In this document: positions 8,008-16,755 of the stretch, piece after piece
Layout: every line of letters starts with the position of its first letter
Position numbering within the stretch: the stretch's first letter is position 1
Source of the DNA: Micromonospora vinacea
GTDB lineage: Bacteria; Actinomycetota; Actinomycetes; Mycobacteriales; Micromonosporaceae
Assembly (NCBI RefSeq): GCF_015751785.1
Contig: NZ_JADOTY010000001.1
Coordinates: forward strand, 3,162,001-3,226,000
DNA: 64,000 nucleotides
Direction of reading: 5' to 3'
Notes under the pieces: generated by a model
What the model was told of the DNA's origin: nothing
Databases searched by the model: none
What the model saw: only the letters and a program-made list of their open reading frames with translations
Made by a program: the position numbers and the translations under genes

Positions 8008-8414
8008 AGAACCGGTCCTGGGCCTTCCTGGCCGGCGGCCTGCTGGTCGCCCTGCTGCTCGCCGGTGTGGTGAGCAACTACGCCTCGTCCCACCCGGACG
8101 GGTTGGACTCGTCACTGCTCAAGGGTTGCACCGTCGACGCCGACGACACCATCGTCGGGGGGAGCTGCCCAGCCCAGCAGGCCCGCGACCACGAGTTGGC
8201 CGACAGCCCGCTGGCCGACTACGGCGTGCGGGGTGTGCGGAACAGCTTCGTCTCCACCGGCCTCTCCGGGGTGCTCGGGGTGCTTGTCACCTTCGCGATC
8301 GGGGCCGGCGGGTTCTGGCTGCTGCGCCGTCGAGGCAGCACGCCGACCGACAGTGACGCGACGACGCCCGCCGAGGGTGACGCTGTGGCGTCGCGCGCCG
8401 GCACGGCCAGCTGA
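8004..8414 (+). CDS. PDGLE-domain protein (CbiN/NikN-like small component)
   Basis: 136 residues with two membrane helices (about 7-27 and 87-107). The PDGL motif after the first helix (SSHPDGLDSSL) identifies the PDGLE domain that serves as the N-type accessory subunit of Co/Ni ECF importers. It overlaps cbiM by 4 bp and precedes the Q and O genes. In this class the N subunit contacts the M component and is needed for metal entry. The extracellular loop contains two cysteines (KGCTVD and GSCPAQ). Confidence 0.85.
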   Translation: MKNRSWAFLAGGLLVALLLAGVVSNYASSHPDGLDSSLLKGCTVDADDTIVGGSCPAQQARDHELADSPLADYGVRGVRNSFVSTGLSGVLGVLVTFAIGAGGFWLLRRRGSTPTDSDATTPAEGDAVASRAGTAS

Positions 8415-8429
8415 GCAGGGGATAAGCGG

Positions 8430-9200
8430 ATGGGAGCCGGTCACGGGCACGTGCTGTACCGCGAGTCGGACTCGCCGGTGCACCGGCTCCCGCCCGAGGT
8501 CAAGATCGTGGCGATGGTGGTCTTCACCATCGCCGTGGTGGCCACTCCACGCGAGGCGTTCTGGGCCTTCGGCGCGTACGCCGTGCTGGTGGCGGTGGTG
8601 GCGGCGCTGGCCCGGGTGGGGCCGCGGTGGTTGCTCAGCCGAGCGTTGATCGAGCTGCCGTTCGTGCTGTTCGCCGTTGCCCTGCCGTTCCTCGGCAGCG
8701 GCGACCGGGTCGAGGTGCTGGGCCTGCGGCTGTCCGAGGACGGGCTGCACGGCGCGTGGAACATCCTGGCGAAGGGCACCCTGGGGGTGCTCGTGTCGCT
8801 GCTGCTCGCGGCGACCACCACCACCCGGGACCTGATCGTGGGGTTGGACCGGCTGCACTGTCCGCAGGTGCTCACCCAGATCGCCACGTTCATGCTGCGC
8901 TACCTCGACGTGCTGGTCGGCGAGGCGCGGCGGATGCGGGTGGCCCGGATCTCCCGGGGTGACGACCCGCGCTTCCTGTGGCAGCTGCGCGGGTTCGCCG
9001 CCGGGATCGGGGCGTTGTTCCTGCGCGCCTTCGAGCGCGGCGAGCGGGTCTATCTGGCGATGCTGTCCCGGGGTTACACCGGGCGGATGCCCGCCGTGTG
9101 GCAGGGCGAGGGTGCGGCGAGCGCCGGGCAGTGGCTGGTCGCGGCGACAGTGCCGGTGTTGGCGGCCTCCATCGCCGCCACCGCCGTCGTGCTGTCATGA
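8430..9200 (+). CDS. ECF transporter transmembrane component CbiQ/NikQ
   Basis: 256 residues, strongly hydrophobic. Two Ala-Arg-Gly type coupling motifs of EcfT proteins are visible: RVARISRG and AMLSRGYTGR, which dock into the ATPase. The N-terminal HRLPPEVKIVAMV is typical of CbiQ. It couples ATP hydrolysis by CbiO to movement of the CbiM component. The stop overlaps the cbiO start (ATGA at 9197). Confidence 0.9.
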   Translation: MGAGHGHVLYRESDSPVHRLPPEVKIVAMVVFTIAVVATPREAFWAFGAYAVLVAVVAALARVGPRWLLSRALIELPFVLFAVALPFLGSGDRVEVLGLRLSEDGLHGAWNILAKGTLGVLVSLLLAATTTTRDLIVGLDRLHCPQVLTQIATFMLRYLDVLVGEARRMRVARISRGDDPRFLWQLRGFAAGIGALFLRAFERGERVYLAMLSRGYTGRMPAVWQGEGAASAGQWLVAATVPVLAASIAATAVVLS

Positions 9201-9955
9201 TCGGTGTCGTGCAGACCGCTGTCTCGCTGGACGTTCGGGGTGTTCGTTACGCGTACCCGGACGGGCACGTCGCCCTGCGGGGGGTCGACCTGAATGTGCC
9301 GCGGGGCGACCGGGTGGCGCTGCTCGGGCCCAACGGCGCCGGCAAGACCACTCTGGTGCTGCACCTCAACGGCATCCTCGCCCCGACCGAGGGCAGCGTG
9401 AGCGTCGGCGGGCTGACTGTCACCCCGGACCGGCCCACCCTGGCCGAGGTACGCCGTCGGGTGGGCATCGTCTTCCAGGACCCGGACGACCAGTTGTTCC
9501 TGCCCACCGTGGCGGAGGACGTGGCGTTCGGGCCGGCGAACCTGGGTCTGCGCGGGGCCGAGCTGGCCGCCCGGGTGGACGAGGCGCTCGCCGCGGTGGG
9601 GATGGGTGAGCACCGGGACCGGGCCCCGCAGCACCTGTCGTTCGGGCAGCGCCGCCGGGTGGCGGTGGCCACGGTGCTCGCCATGCACCCGGAGATCCTG
9701 GTGCTCGACGAGCCGTCGTCGAACCTGGACCCGGCGGCCCGTCGGGAACTCGCCGAGATCCTGCGCGGCCTGCCGGTGACCCTGCTGATGGTCACGCACG
9801 ACCTGCCGTACGCGGCGGAGCTGTGCGAGCGGTCGGTGATCCTGGACGACGGCCGGATCGTCGCCGACGCCCCCACCCGCACCCTGCTCAACGACGCCCC
9901 CCTGCTGGCGAGACACCGCCTGGAACTGCCCTACGGCTTCACCCCGCAGCCGTAG
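9197..9955 (+). CDS. ECF transporter ATPase CbiO/NikO
   Basis: 252 residues from the ATG overlapping the Q-gene stop. Walker A GPNGAGKTT (44-52), Q-loop IVFQDPDDQLF with Gln94, signature LSFGQRRR (147-154), Walker B LVLDEPSSNLD (168-178) and the switch histidine in VTHDLP are all intact. DPDDQLF and EDVAFGPANLGL are typical of ECF/CbiO ATPases. It powers the importer. The end overlaps the converging membrane-protein gene by 17 bp. Confidence 0.93.
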   Translation: MIGVVQTAVSLDVRGVRYAYPDGHVALRGVDLNVPRGDRVALLGPNGAGKTTLVLHLNGILAPTEGSVSVGGLTVTPDRPTLAEVRRRVGIVFQDPDDQLFLPTVAEDVAFGPANLGLRGAELAARVDEALAAVGMGEHRDRAPQHLSFGQRRRVAVATVLAMHPEILVLDEPSSNLDPAARRELAEILRGLPVTLLMVTHDLPYAAELCERSVILDDGRIVADAPTRTLLNDAPLLARHRLELPYGFTPQP

Positions 9956-11051
9956 ACCCACTCTCGGCGGCCACGACCCGTGGTGCCGCCGCAGTGGTGC
10001 GGGAGGCGGCGTGCAGGCGCAGGACGCCGGCGGCTGTCGCACCGGCGCCGGTGATCAGGAAGAGCGCCACCATCACCCGGGCCGCCGCGGGGGACCAGGG
10101 CACAGGGGCGATGGCGTTGGCGAACACGGCGGCGTTCGCCGCTCCGGCGAAGAGCGCCAGGCAGGCGCCGGCCAGCGCGACCACGAAGTCCGCACCCGGG
10201 CGGCGGCTCAACGCGTACCAACCGGCGGCGATCGCGCCGACGCCGGTGAGCAGGGACCAGATCTGCCCGGACAGCAACCCGACCAGCACCCCACCCACGC
10301 CCTGAGCGCCCGCGTCCAGTTCCCGTCCCACCGGGTACGCGACGGCCAGCGCGCCGCCGACGATCAGCGACACGCCCAGCGCGGAGAGCGCGCGGGCGCC
10401 GGCCGGGGCGGTGGCGGCGAGCAGGCCGAGCGCGCCCACCGCGAGCAGCCCCACGATGGTCACCGCCCACCAGGTGTACGCGTCCGGCGGCGGCACCCAG
10501 TCCAGCGTTCCGCCGATCACCACCGGGTCGGTGCCGTCGCGCAGCGGGATGGTCCAGTCCCGGACCCGGTGCTCGCGGTCCGGCGCGGCGCGTACCGCGG
10601 CCGGTGGCGCCGCCTCCTGCCACAAAGCGCGTTGGTCGTGCCACCTGGCGGTGGTGCCGTCGGCGATCCGGCGCCAGGACGGTGCGGCGGCCGGGTCGGC
10701 GTCGGCGGGGAGCGCGGTGTCCCCGGCGATGGTGCGGTTCAGGTACGTGGCGGGGGAGTGGCTGTTCTCGAAGACCCCGTCCGGGCCGACGCGCAGGTAC
10801 GGCTCGCCGGAGTAGCCGATGACCTCGATGGCGCGGCCGGTGCGGTTGGTCAGCTCCAGTCGGGCACCCGCCTCGATGACGCGTACCTCAAGCCCTGGCC
10901 GCGCCGGTGCGACCCCTGTGGCGCGGGTGCGGTAGTCGGTGCCGTCCGGCGCGTCCGCGCCGTGCGCGGCGGCGGGCGCCGCGCTGGTCACTGTCACCAG
11001 GCCGGCTGCGGCGACGACCAGGCCGGCACGGCCCAGCAGGGTACGGATCAC
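9939..11051 (-). CDS. Secreted-domain membrane protein of the CopC/YcnI neighbourhood
   Basis: 370 residues, GTG start overlapping the upstream stop (GTGA). A signal peptide (about 1-29, ending APAAA) leads to an extracytoplasmic domain of about 170 residues (VRVIEAGARLELTNRTG, IGYSGEPYLRVGPDGVFEN) and about five C-terminal membrane helices. I do not recognise an enzymatic family, but proteins of this layout commonly neighbour CopC, CopD and YcnI in actinomycetes. It is the last gene of the sigma factor, MauE and DsbA run, so a role in copper handling or redox at the membrane is plausible but unproven. Confidence 0.7.
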   Translation of the reverse strand: MIRTLLGRAGLVVAAAGLVTVTSAAPAAAHGADAPDGTDYRTRATGVAPARPGLEVRVIEAGARLELTNRTGRAIEVIGYSGEPYLRVGPDGVFENSHSPATYLNRTIAGDTALPADADPAAAPSWRRIADGTTARWHDQRALWQEAAPPAAVRAAPDREHRVRDWTIPLRDGTDPVVIGGTLDWVPPPDAYTWWAVTIVGLLAVGALGLLAATAPAGARALSALGVSLIVGGALAVAYPVGRELDAGAQGVGGVLVGLLSGQIWSLLTGVGAIAAGWYALSRRPGADFVVALAGACLALFAGAANAAVFANAIAPVPWSPAAARVMVALFLITGAGATAAGVLRLHAASRTTAAAPRVVAAESGSTAAG

Positions 11052-11764
11052 TTGCCGGCCGCCGCCACTGCTGCGGTGAGAGCGTCCGGGGTGGGGTTCT
11101 CGAGGGGCTGACCATTGATCTTGACGGTCGGCGTGCCGGTGACGTTGCTCCGGCTGGCGTCGTCGGTGACGTGCTCGGTCCAGGTCCGGTACGTCTTGTC
11201 CTTCACGCAGCTGCCGAAGGAGCCCCGGTCGAGGCCCACGCTGGTGCCGATGTCGATGAGCTTGTCGTCGGTGAGCCCGGCGCTGCCCTCCGGCGGCTGC
11301 TCGGCGAAGAGCGCCTTCGCGTACTCGTGGTACTTGCCGCCCGCCGCCGCGCAGCCGGAGGCGGCCGAGGAGCGGGTGGAGTACTCGGTGGTGGAGAAGC
11401 GGTTGAGGTACGCGACCGGGTGGTAGACCACAGTCGCCTTGTTCTCGGCCACCAACTGTTCGAGCGTCGACCCGCTGGTCTGCTCGAACTGCTTGCAGGC
11501 CGGGCAGAGGAAGTCCTCGTAGACGTCGATGGTGACCGGGCCGCCGCCGGTGACGATGCCGGTGCCGGCCGCGTTGGCGCCGGGTGGGGTGGTGAAGTCG
11601 TCGGAGCGCTGGCTGGACCAGACGGCCCAGCCGATGACGCCGGCGATGACCAGGACGACGACCGCGGCGGCGGAGACCCAGATCGTGCGGCGGCGGCGCC
11701 GCTCGCGGGCCAACTGCTCGCGGACCACCCGGGCGGCGTCCCGCTGCCCCTTGCGACTACTCAT
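11048..11764 (-). CDS. DsbA-like thiol-disulfide oxidoreductase, membrane-anchored
   Basis: 238 residues. The chosen ATG at 11764 gives a short basic cytoplasmic tail, one membrane segment (about 28-49) and an extracytoplasmic thioredoxin fold; the open frame upstream of it lies inside the MauE-like gene. The active-site CPAC is at 87-90 (YEDFLCPACKQFE) and the cis-proline loop is TGTPTV. Two further cysteines (SGCAAAGG, GSCVKD) are present. Such DsbA-like proteins introduce disulfides into secreted proteins. The MauE/DoxX protein encoded just upstream, overlapping by 8 bp, is a likely membrane redox partner. Confidence 0.88.
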   Translation of the reverse strand: MSSRKGQRDAARVVREQLARERRRRRTIWVSAAAVVVLVIAGVIGWAVWSSQRSDDFTTPPGANAAGTGIVTGGGPVTIDVYEDFLCPACKQFEQTSGSTLEQLVAENKATVVYHPVAYLNRFSTTEYSTRSSAASGCAAAGGKYHEYAKALFAEQPPEGSAGLTDDKLIDIGTSVGLDRGSFGSCVKDKTYRTWTEHVTDDASRSNVTGTPTVKINGQPLENPTPDALTAAVAAAGK

Positions 11765-12281
11765 CCTCGTCCTCCACAACGGGTTCGCCGGACAACCACC
11801 CGTCCACCGATACCGGCGTACGCGGCCAGACCAGCAGAAAACCGGCCAGAACCAAGAATCCCAGGTCCCGGAGGATCTCCGGGAGGTAACTGGGGGCCTG
11901 CCCCGCCGCCAGTTGCCCGCCGCTGCCGAAGCAACCGCAGTCGATGGCCAGCCCACGCGCCCAGGCCGAGGCGATCCCCGCGATGAAGACCACCAGCAGT
12001 GCGGCGGACACGCCGGCGACGAGCCGGGTGGCCAGCCCGAGCAGCAGCAGCACGCCCAACGCCAACTCGACGAAGGGCAGGGCCGCGCCGATCACTGTCG
12101 CCACGTCGTACGGCAGCACCTGGTACGCGTTGACCGCCCGCCCGGAGGCGGCGAGATCACTGACCTTCGACGCGCCGGCGACCAGCCAGACGGCGGCGAG
12201 GCCGAGCCGGGCCGCGATGCCGAGCCAGGGGCGTACCACTGGCCAACGGGCGCCCCGGGTGGAAGGTGCTGTCACGCTCAT
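11757..12281 (-). CDS. MauE/DoxX family redox-associated membrane protein
   Basis: 174 residues with four hydrophobic helices. A GLAIDCGCFGSGG motif (Cys115, Cys117) follows the third helix, the cysteine pair typical of MauE-like proteins. Family members are thought to pass electrons between membrane quinones and secreted thioredoxin-like proteins. Overlap with the DsbA-like gene supports direct partnership. The acidic tail (EDEDE) is cytoplasmic by prediction. Confidence 0.87.
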   Translation of the reverse strand: MSVTAPSTRGARWPVVRPWLGIAARLGLAAVWLVAGASKVSDLAASGRAVNAYQVLPYDVATVIGAALPFVELALGVLLLLGLATRLVAGVSAALLVVFIAGIASAWARGLAIDCGCFGSGGQLAAGQAPSYLPEILRDLGFLVLAGFLLVWPRTPVSVDGWLSGEPVVEDEDE

Positions 12282-12314
12282 TTGTCGTCCCGTCCGCGCC
12301 GGAAGTTCCAGGGT

Positions 12315-12905
12315 TCAGCCGGCCAGGGCGTCGCCGACCGCCTCGACCAGGTCGTCACGGGCCCGGGCGACCCGGGACCGGATGGTGCCCACCGGCACCC
12401 CCTCGACGGCGGCGGCCTCGGCGTACGACAGGCCGAGCAGTTGGGTGAGCACGAACGCGGACCGCCGCTCGGGGCCGAGGCGGCGGACCAGGTCGGTGGC
12501 ACCGAACTGGCCGGCCGGGTCCGGGTGCGGACGGTCGGTGTACGCGTTCGCCGCCAGGCGCTCGTCGAGTCGACGACGCCGGACGACAGTGCGGAGGTGG
12601 TCGGCGCAGGCCCGCCGGGCGATGCCGAGCAGCCAGGTGCGGGCGCTGGAGCGCCCCTCGAACGCGGGCAGGGCCCGAAACGCCCGCAGGTAGGTCTCCT
12701 GGGTCAGGTCGTCGGCGCTGTCCGTGTCGACCAGGGCGGCGGCGAACCGCCAGACCTCGGCCTGGGTCAGCCGGACGAACGCCGCCTGGGCGGTGGGGTC
12801 ACCGTCACGGGCGGTCAGTGCCCACTCGGTTGCCGGGTCCCGGGCGACCTCGTCGACCGGCTCCGCCGGACCGGCGGCACCGGAGTCACGCGGGACAGGG
12901 ATCAC
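12315..12905 (-). CDS. ECF-type RNA polymerase sigma factor
   Basis: 196 residues. Sigma region 2 (VWRFAAALVDTDSADDLTQETYLRAFRAL) includes the DDLTQETYLR block for -10 recognition. Region 4 contains LLGLSYAEAAAVEGVPVGTIRSRVARAR, the -35 reading HTH. No anti-sigma gene is visible beside it. It heads a same-strand run with the MauE-like, DsbA-like and membrane-protein genes, and faces away from copC-copD. In actinobacteria, comparable ECF factors control copper or envelope redox genes, so this factor probably controls its own flanks; that is inference. Confidence 0.92.
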   Translation of the reverse strand: MIPVPRDSGAAGPAEPVDEVARDPATEWALTARDGDPTAQAAFVRLTQAEVWRFAAALVDTDSADDLTQETYLRAFRALPAFEGRSSARTWLLGIARRACADHLRTVVRRRRLDERLAANAYTDRPHPDPAGQFGATDLVRRLGPERRSAFVLTQLLGLSYAEAAAVEGVPVGTIRSRVARARDDLVEAVGDALAG

Positions 12906-12976
12906 GACAGACCAGGTTACGCGGCTGACGGCGGGGCGACAGGGTCGTTCGGCCCTTGGATGGTCTGCGCCACGTC

Positions 12977-13005
12977 GGGAACTTTTCCCCGAACCGGGCC
13001 GACTA
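12977..13005 (+). promoter_or_regulatory. Possible ECF-sigma promoter before the CopC-CopD gene
   Basis: GGGAAC (12977-12982) followed after 17 bp by CGACTA (13000-13005) resembles the GGAAC-type -35 element of ECF promoters with a GC-rich -10. It lies between the sigma gene and the divergent copC-copD gene, about 75-80 bp before the coding start. A single weak match; the local GGGAA-N3-TTCCC symmetry could instead be an operator. Confidence 0.28.
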
Positions 13006-13086
13006 CCAGATCATGACGTGCGACCACAGAAGCGACCACCCCCCTCGGGTCGCCGAATGGGACACCCATCGGCGACCATGGCCGGC

Positions 13087-14745
13087 ATGACTGTCGCCCC
13101 CCGCCGCTGGGCTGCCCGGCTGGCCGCAGCCGCCGGCCTCCTGGTCACCGTCGTCGCCTTGTTGATCGCGCCAGCCACCTCCGCCAGCGCCCACGCGGTG
13201 CTGGAGAGCAGCAGTCCGGCCGCCTCGTCCATCGTGCCGAGCGGGCCGTCCGAGGTGGTTCTCACCTTCAGTGAGGGGGTCCGCAAGGTGCCCGGCAAGA
13301 TCCGGGTCATCGCGCCGGACGGCTCCCGGGCCGACCGGGGCGAACCGTCGTTCAGCAGCACTGTCGTGACCATCCCGGTGGATCCGGCCGGCGCCCGTGG
13401 CACCTACCTGGTCAGCTTCCGGGTGATCTCCGCCGACAGTCACCCGGTCTCCGGGGCGTTCACCTACTCGGTCGGCGCTCCCTCGACCCCACCCGTCGAC
13501 TCGGGTACTGACAGCCGCGCCAACCCGGTGGTGGAGACGGCGGTGAAGGTGGCCCGCTTCCTCGGCTACACCGGCCTGGTGCTGCTGGTGGGGCCGGCGC
13601 TGGTGCTCGCCGCGCTCTGGCCGCGACGGCTCTCCCGGCGGGGGCCGACCCGGCTGGCCTGGACGGGCCTCGGTCTGGTGGCCGTCGCCACCCTCGCCGA
13701 CCTGTGGTTGCAGGTGCCCTACACGGCCGGTGGTGGTCTCTTCGACGTCACCGGCGAGGGGTTCGGCACTGTGTTCGGCAGCGCCTTCGGTGCCGCCCAC
13801 CTGGTCCGGCTCGGCCTGCTGGCGGCGTCCGTCTTCCTGCTCCGACCGCTGCTGGCCCGGCCCGCCGGCCGCGCGGACGCGATCATCCTGGCCGTCCTCG
13901 GCGGCGCCGCCCTGTTGACCTGGCCGCTGGCCGGGCACGCGGCGGCCTCCCCGGCGCCGGCGGTCTCCGTGGTGGTCGACGCGGTCCACCTGGGCAGCAT
14001 GGCGGTCTGGCTGGGCGGTCTGCTCATGCTCGCCGTCTTCCTGCTGCGCCAGGCCGACGAGCGGGAGCTGGGTGCGATCCTGCCGATCTGGTCGCGCTGG
14101 GCGGCGCTCGCCGTCTCGGCGCTGCTGCTGGCCGGCACCGTCCAGGCGCTGATCGAGGTGGCCACCCTGCAGGCGCTCTTCGACACCACGTACGGGCGTC
14201 TGCTGCTCGCCAAGATCGCGCTGTTCGCACTGGTCATCGCCGTGGCCGCGTACTCCCGGCACCTGGTGCGCAGCCGGGTCGCGGCGCAACGCCCGGTGCC
14301 GGTGCGCCGCGCCGTCCTGGTGGAGTTGGTCGTCACCGTGGTGGTGCTGGCCGTGTCCGCCACGCTCGTGCAGACCACGCCCGCCCGCACCGCCGCGGCA
14401 ACCCCCTCCGCCGGGGCCGAGGCCGGTCTCTTCAGTACCAGGCTGTCCAGCCCGCTGCTGACCGTCGAGGTCGAGGTGAGCCCGGCCGAGCGGGGCAACA
14501 ACTCGGTGCACCTGTACGCGTACGGCACTGACAACCAGCCACTGCTGGTCGCGGAGTGGAAGGCGACAGTGGCGCTGCCCTCGGCCGGGATCGAGCCGAT
14601 CGAGGTGCCGTTGCTGCGGTTGACGGACAGTCACGCCTACGGCGACATCAGCCTGCCGACCGCCGGCGAGTGGCAACTGAAGATCACCGCCCGAACGACC
14701 GACATCGACCAGGCCACGGTGACCGCCACCGTGCCCATCCGTTAG
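13087..14745 (+). CDS. CopC-CopD fusion copper transport/homeostasis protein (YcnJ-like)
   Basis: 552 residues from the ATG at 13087 (an ATG at 13078 adds three residues). The signal peptide ends SASA after residue 35, so the mature protein begins HAVLESSSP: the N-terminal histidine is the copper ligand of CopC domains. The CopC part (about 36-130) ends DSHPVSGAFTYSV. From about 155 come eight or so membrane helices of a CopD domain with GHAAASPAP and HLGSMAVWLGGL histidine motifs. A C-terminal extracytoplasmic beta domain follows (about 460-552). It is thought to bind copper outside the membrane and pass it inward. It runs into the YcnI-like gene 17 bp later. Confidence 0.92.
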   Translation: MTVAPRRWAARLAAAAGLLVTVVALLIAPATSASAHAVLESSSPAASSIVPSGPSEVVLTFSEGVRKVPGKIRVIAPDGSRADRGEPSFSSTVVTIPVDPAGARGTYLVSFRVISADSHPVSGAFTYSVGAPSTPPVDSGTDSRANPVVETAVKVARFLGYTGLVLLVGPALVLAALWPRRLSRRGPTRLAWTGLGLVAVATLADLWLQVPYTAGGGLFDVTGEGFGTVFGSAFGAAHLVRLGLLAASVFLLRPLLARPAGRADAIILAVLGGAALLTWPLAGHAAASPAPAVSVVVDAVHLGSMAVWLGGLLMLAVFLLRQADERELGAILPIWSRWAALAVSALLLAGTVQALIEVATLQALFDTTYGRLLLAKIALFALVIAVAAYSRHLVRSRVAAQRPVPVRRAVLVELVVTVVVLAVSATLVQTTPARTAAATPSAGAEAGLFSTRLSSPLLTVEVEVSPAERGNNSVHLYAYGTDNQPLLVAEWKATVALPSAGIEPIEVPLLRLTDSHAYGDISLPTAGEWQLKITARTTDIDQATVTATVPIR

Positions 14746-14762
14746 GAAGGTTCGCGAAACCC

Positions 14763-15497
14763 ATGACCCGATTCCGGCGCACCGCAACCGCCGCTGCCGC
14801 CCTGGCGTTCACCGCCGCCGCCACCGCTGTGCTCGGCTTCGCCGGACCGGCGTCCGCGCACGTCACTGTGAACCCGAAGGAGGCGGCCCAGGGCGGCTAC
14901 GCCCGGGTGGCGTTCCGGGTGCCGAACGAGAGCGACAGCGCGTCGACGGTCAAGCTCGAGGTGGTGCTCCCGGAGAACGCCCCGGTCGGTTCGGTGTCGA
15001 CGATGCCGGTGCCCGGCTGGACGGTCGCCACGGAGAAGCGCAAGGTGGACCCGCCGATCGAGGTGCACGGCAGTCAGCTCACCGAGGCCGTCTCCAAGAT
15101 CACCTGGACGGCCTCGGGTGGCGCGGGAGTGAAGCCGGGGCAGTTCCAGGAGTTCCCGGTCTCGCTGGGGCCGCTGCCGCAGGTCGACTCGATGGTCTTC
15201 AAGACCCTGCAGACCTACTCGGACGGCAACATCTCGCGGTGGATCGACGAGCCGGCGCCGGGCGCCGAGGAGCCGGAGCACCCCGCGCCGGTGCTCACCC
15301 TGGCCGCCGCGGCGGCGCCGGCGGGTTCGGCCACGCCGACCGCTGCCGTCGCATCGCCGGACGACGACGATGACGACGACGGCAACGGGCTCGCTGTCGG
15401 TCTCGGTGTGGCCGGTCTCGTCGCCGGTCTGGCCGGCCTGGCGCTGGGCGGGCTGGCGTTCGCGCGTACCCGCCGGGAGCCGGTCGCCAAGGCCTGA
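14763..15497 (+). CDS. YcnI family copper-associated protein (DUF1775)
   Basis: 244 residues. The signal peptide ends PASA at residue 32, so the mature protein starts HVTVNPKEA with a free N-terminal histidine, the known Cu(II) site of YcnI domains. VPGWTVATEKRK keeps the conserved tryptophan. After the DUF1775 domain (to about 165) come an Ala/Pro linker, an unbroken run of seven aspartates and a C-terminal membrane helix (about 212-235) with a basic tail, so the domain is anchored outside the membrane. It is probably co-transcribed with copC-copD. Confidence 0.93.
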   Translation: MTRFRRTATAAAALAFTAAATAVLGFAGPASAHVTVNPKEAAQGGYARVAFRVPNESDSASTVKLEVVLPENAPVGSVSTMPVPGWTVATEKRKVDPPIEVHGSQLTEAVSKITWTASGGAGVKPGQFQEFPVSLGPLPQVDSMVFKTLQTYSDGNISRWIDEPAPGAEEPEHPAPVLTLAAAAAPAGSATPTAAVASPDDDDDDDGNGLAVGLGVAGLVAGLAGLALGGLAFARTRREPVAKA

Positions 15498-15510
15498 CCC
15501 TTTCCCGTCC

Positions 15511-15541
15511 GCTGGCCCGCCGGATGATCCGGCGGGCCAGC
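15511..15541 (+). terminator. Hairpin terminator after the ycnI-like gene
   Basis: A perfect 13-bp stem (GCTGGCCCGCCGG / CCGGCGGGCCAGC) with a 5-nt loop lies 14 bp after the stop. There is no U-run, as is common for actinomycete terminators. Confidence 0.85.
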
Positions 15542-15640
15542 GTGCTTTCCGGAGTCGACACCGACCGTGCCGTGGATATCCCCTGATCAGACGGTGTACG
15601 TCGGTAAGGTCGGCCGGGTATTTGGCTACGGAGGGGGACG

Positions 15641-16660
15641 GTGCGGATGCGGTTCGTGCGGGTGATCGCCGGAGTGGTGCTGTTGGTCGTGGGAATTCCG
15701 GCGCTGTTCGCCGGTGGCGGGCTGTGGCTGGTGACCCGACACGCCGACCCCGGCGGGGCCTTCGCCGCCCGCTTCGAGACGGTCCGCACGCCCGGTCACG
15801 CGGTAGTGGTCACCGACCTCGACCGGTTGCTGCGACAGGAGGCGCCCTTCGCGCGTTCCGCGCAGACCCGACTGCGGGTGGACGCCCGCACGACTGGCGG
15901 GCCGGCCTTCGTCGGACTGGCGCCCACTGCCGAGGTGCGTGGCTGGCTGGAGGCGGTGCCGCACGCCACGGTCCGCCGGGTGGCGCTGGCCCGGGGCCCG
16001 CTGCCCGTCCGGCTCGATCCGGCCGGCCCGGCAGCCGACACCCCGGGCGTCGCGACGGCCGACGGGCCGGTCACGCCGCTGGGCCGGCCCTTCTGGGTAC
16101 GCGAGGGGATCGGCTCGCTGGAGTGGAGCGCGGACGACCTGGCCGGTGAACCGATGAGCCTGGTGGTGATGCGCCCCGACGGCGGCGCCGACCTGGCCCT
16201 GGACCTGCGCGCGGAGCTGCGGGCCGGGTGGACCGGCCCGGCCACCTGGGGTCTGCTGGCGATCGGCGTGCTGCTGATGGTGGGCGCCGCGCTGCTCCTG
16301 CTGCGACCGGTGCGCCCGCGCGAGGTGATCTTCGTGGTCGAGCCGGACCAGGTGCCGGTGCTCGCCGGCCGGCTCGGGGTCACCTCACTGAGTGGCCTGG
16401 GTCCCCGGCAACCCGACCCGACCCCGTCGTTGCCGGCGCGACAACTCGCCCCGGTCGGCTCCGGAGCGCCGGAACGCTCCCGGTCGGCGATCGGCGCCAC
16501 GCGCGCCGCCACCCTCGCCGACCTGGACGAGCAGGTCCGGCTGCCCCGCCCGCCGGAGGTGACGCTGAGTCTCGCCTGGCCGCCCGCCGACACGGACGAG
16601 CCCACGGCCCGGCCGGTGGCGGTCCCGCCGGGTGACGGCCCGCCCGGTGGCGGCGGGTGA
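15641..16660 (+). CDS. Hypothetical two-helix membrane protein
   Basis: 339 residues; GTG at 15641, with an ATG two codons later also possible. One N-terminal helix (about 9-30), an extracytoplasmic domain of about 170 residues, a second helix (about 203-222) and a Pro-rich cytoplasmic tail with short conserved-looking blocks (REVIFVVEPDQVPVL, RAATLADLDEQVRLP). No known family is recognised. It has its own terminator and stands alone. Confidence 0.65.
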   Translation: MRMRFVRVIAGVVLLVVGIPALFAGGGLWLVTRHADPGGAFAARFETVRTPGHAVVVTDLDRLLRQEAPFARSAQTRLRVDARTTGGPAFVGLAPTAEVRGWLEAVPHATVRRVALARGPLPVRLDPAGPAADTPGVATADGPVTPLGRPFWVREGIGSLEWSADDLAGEPMSLVVMRPDGGADLALDLRAELRAGWTGPATWGLLAIGVLLMVGAALLLLRPVRPREVIFVVEPDQVPVLAGRLGVTSLSGLGPRQPDPTPSLPARQLAPVGSGAPERSRSAIGATRAATLADLDEQVRLPRPPEVTLSLAWPPADTDEPTARPVAVPPGDGPPGGGG

Positions 16661-16666
16661 GACGGC

Positions 16667-16703
16667 GAGTGGCCCTCCGCGCTGCCGACGCGGAGGGCCA
16701 CTC
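16667..16703. terminator. Bidirectional hairpin terminator
   Basis: A perfect 15-bp stem (GAGTGGCCCTCCGCG / CGCGGAGGGCCACTC) with a 7-nt loop lies between the converging membrane-protein and GT87 genes, 6 bp after the former's stop. Confidence 0.88.
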
Positions 16704-16755
16704 TCACCGGGGGATCGGTGCTACCCGAGCGACGCTTGAGGTAGATGAGGACAGG

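Noticed and set aside
13003..14787. 594-codon minus-strand frame opposite copC-copD
   Set aside because: Gln/His/Gly/Arg-rich translation typical of antisense reading; the CopC-CopD frame has signal peptide, copper histidine and membrane helices.
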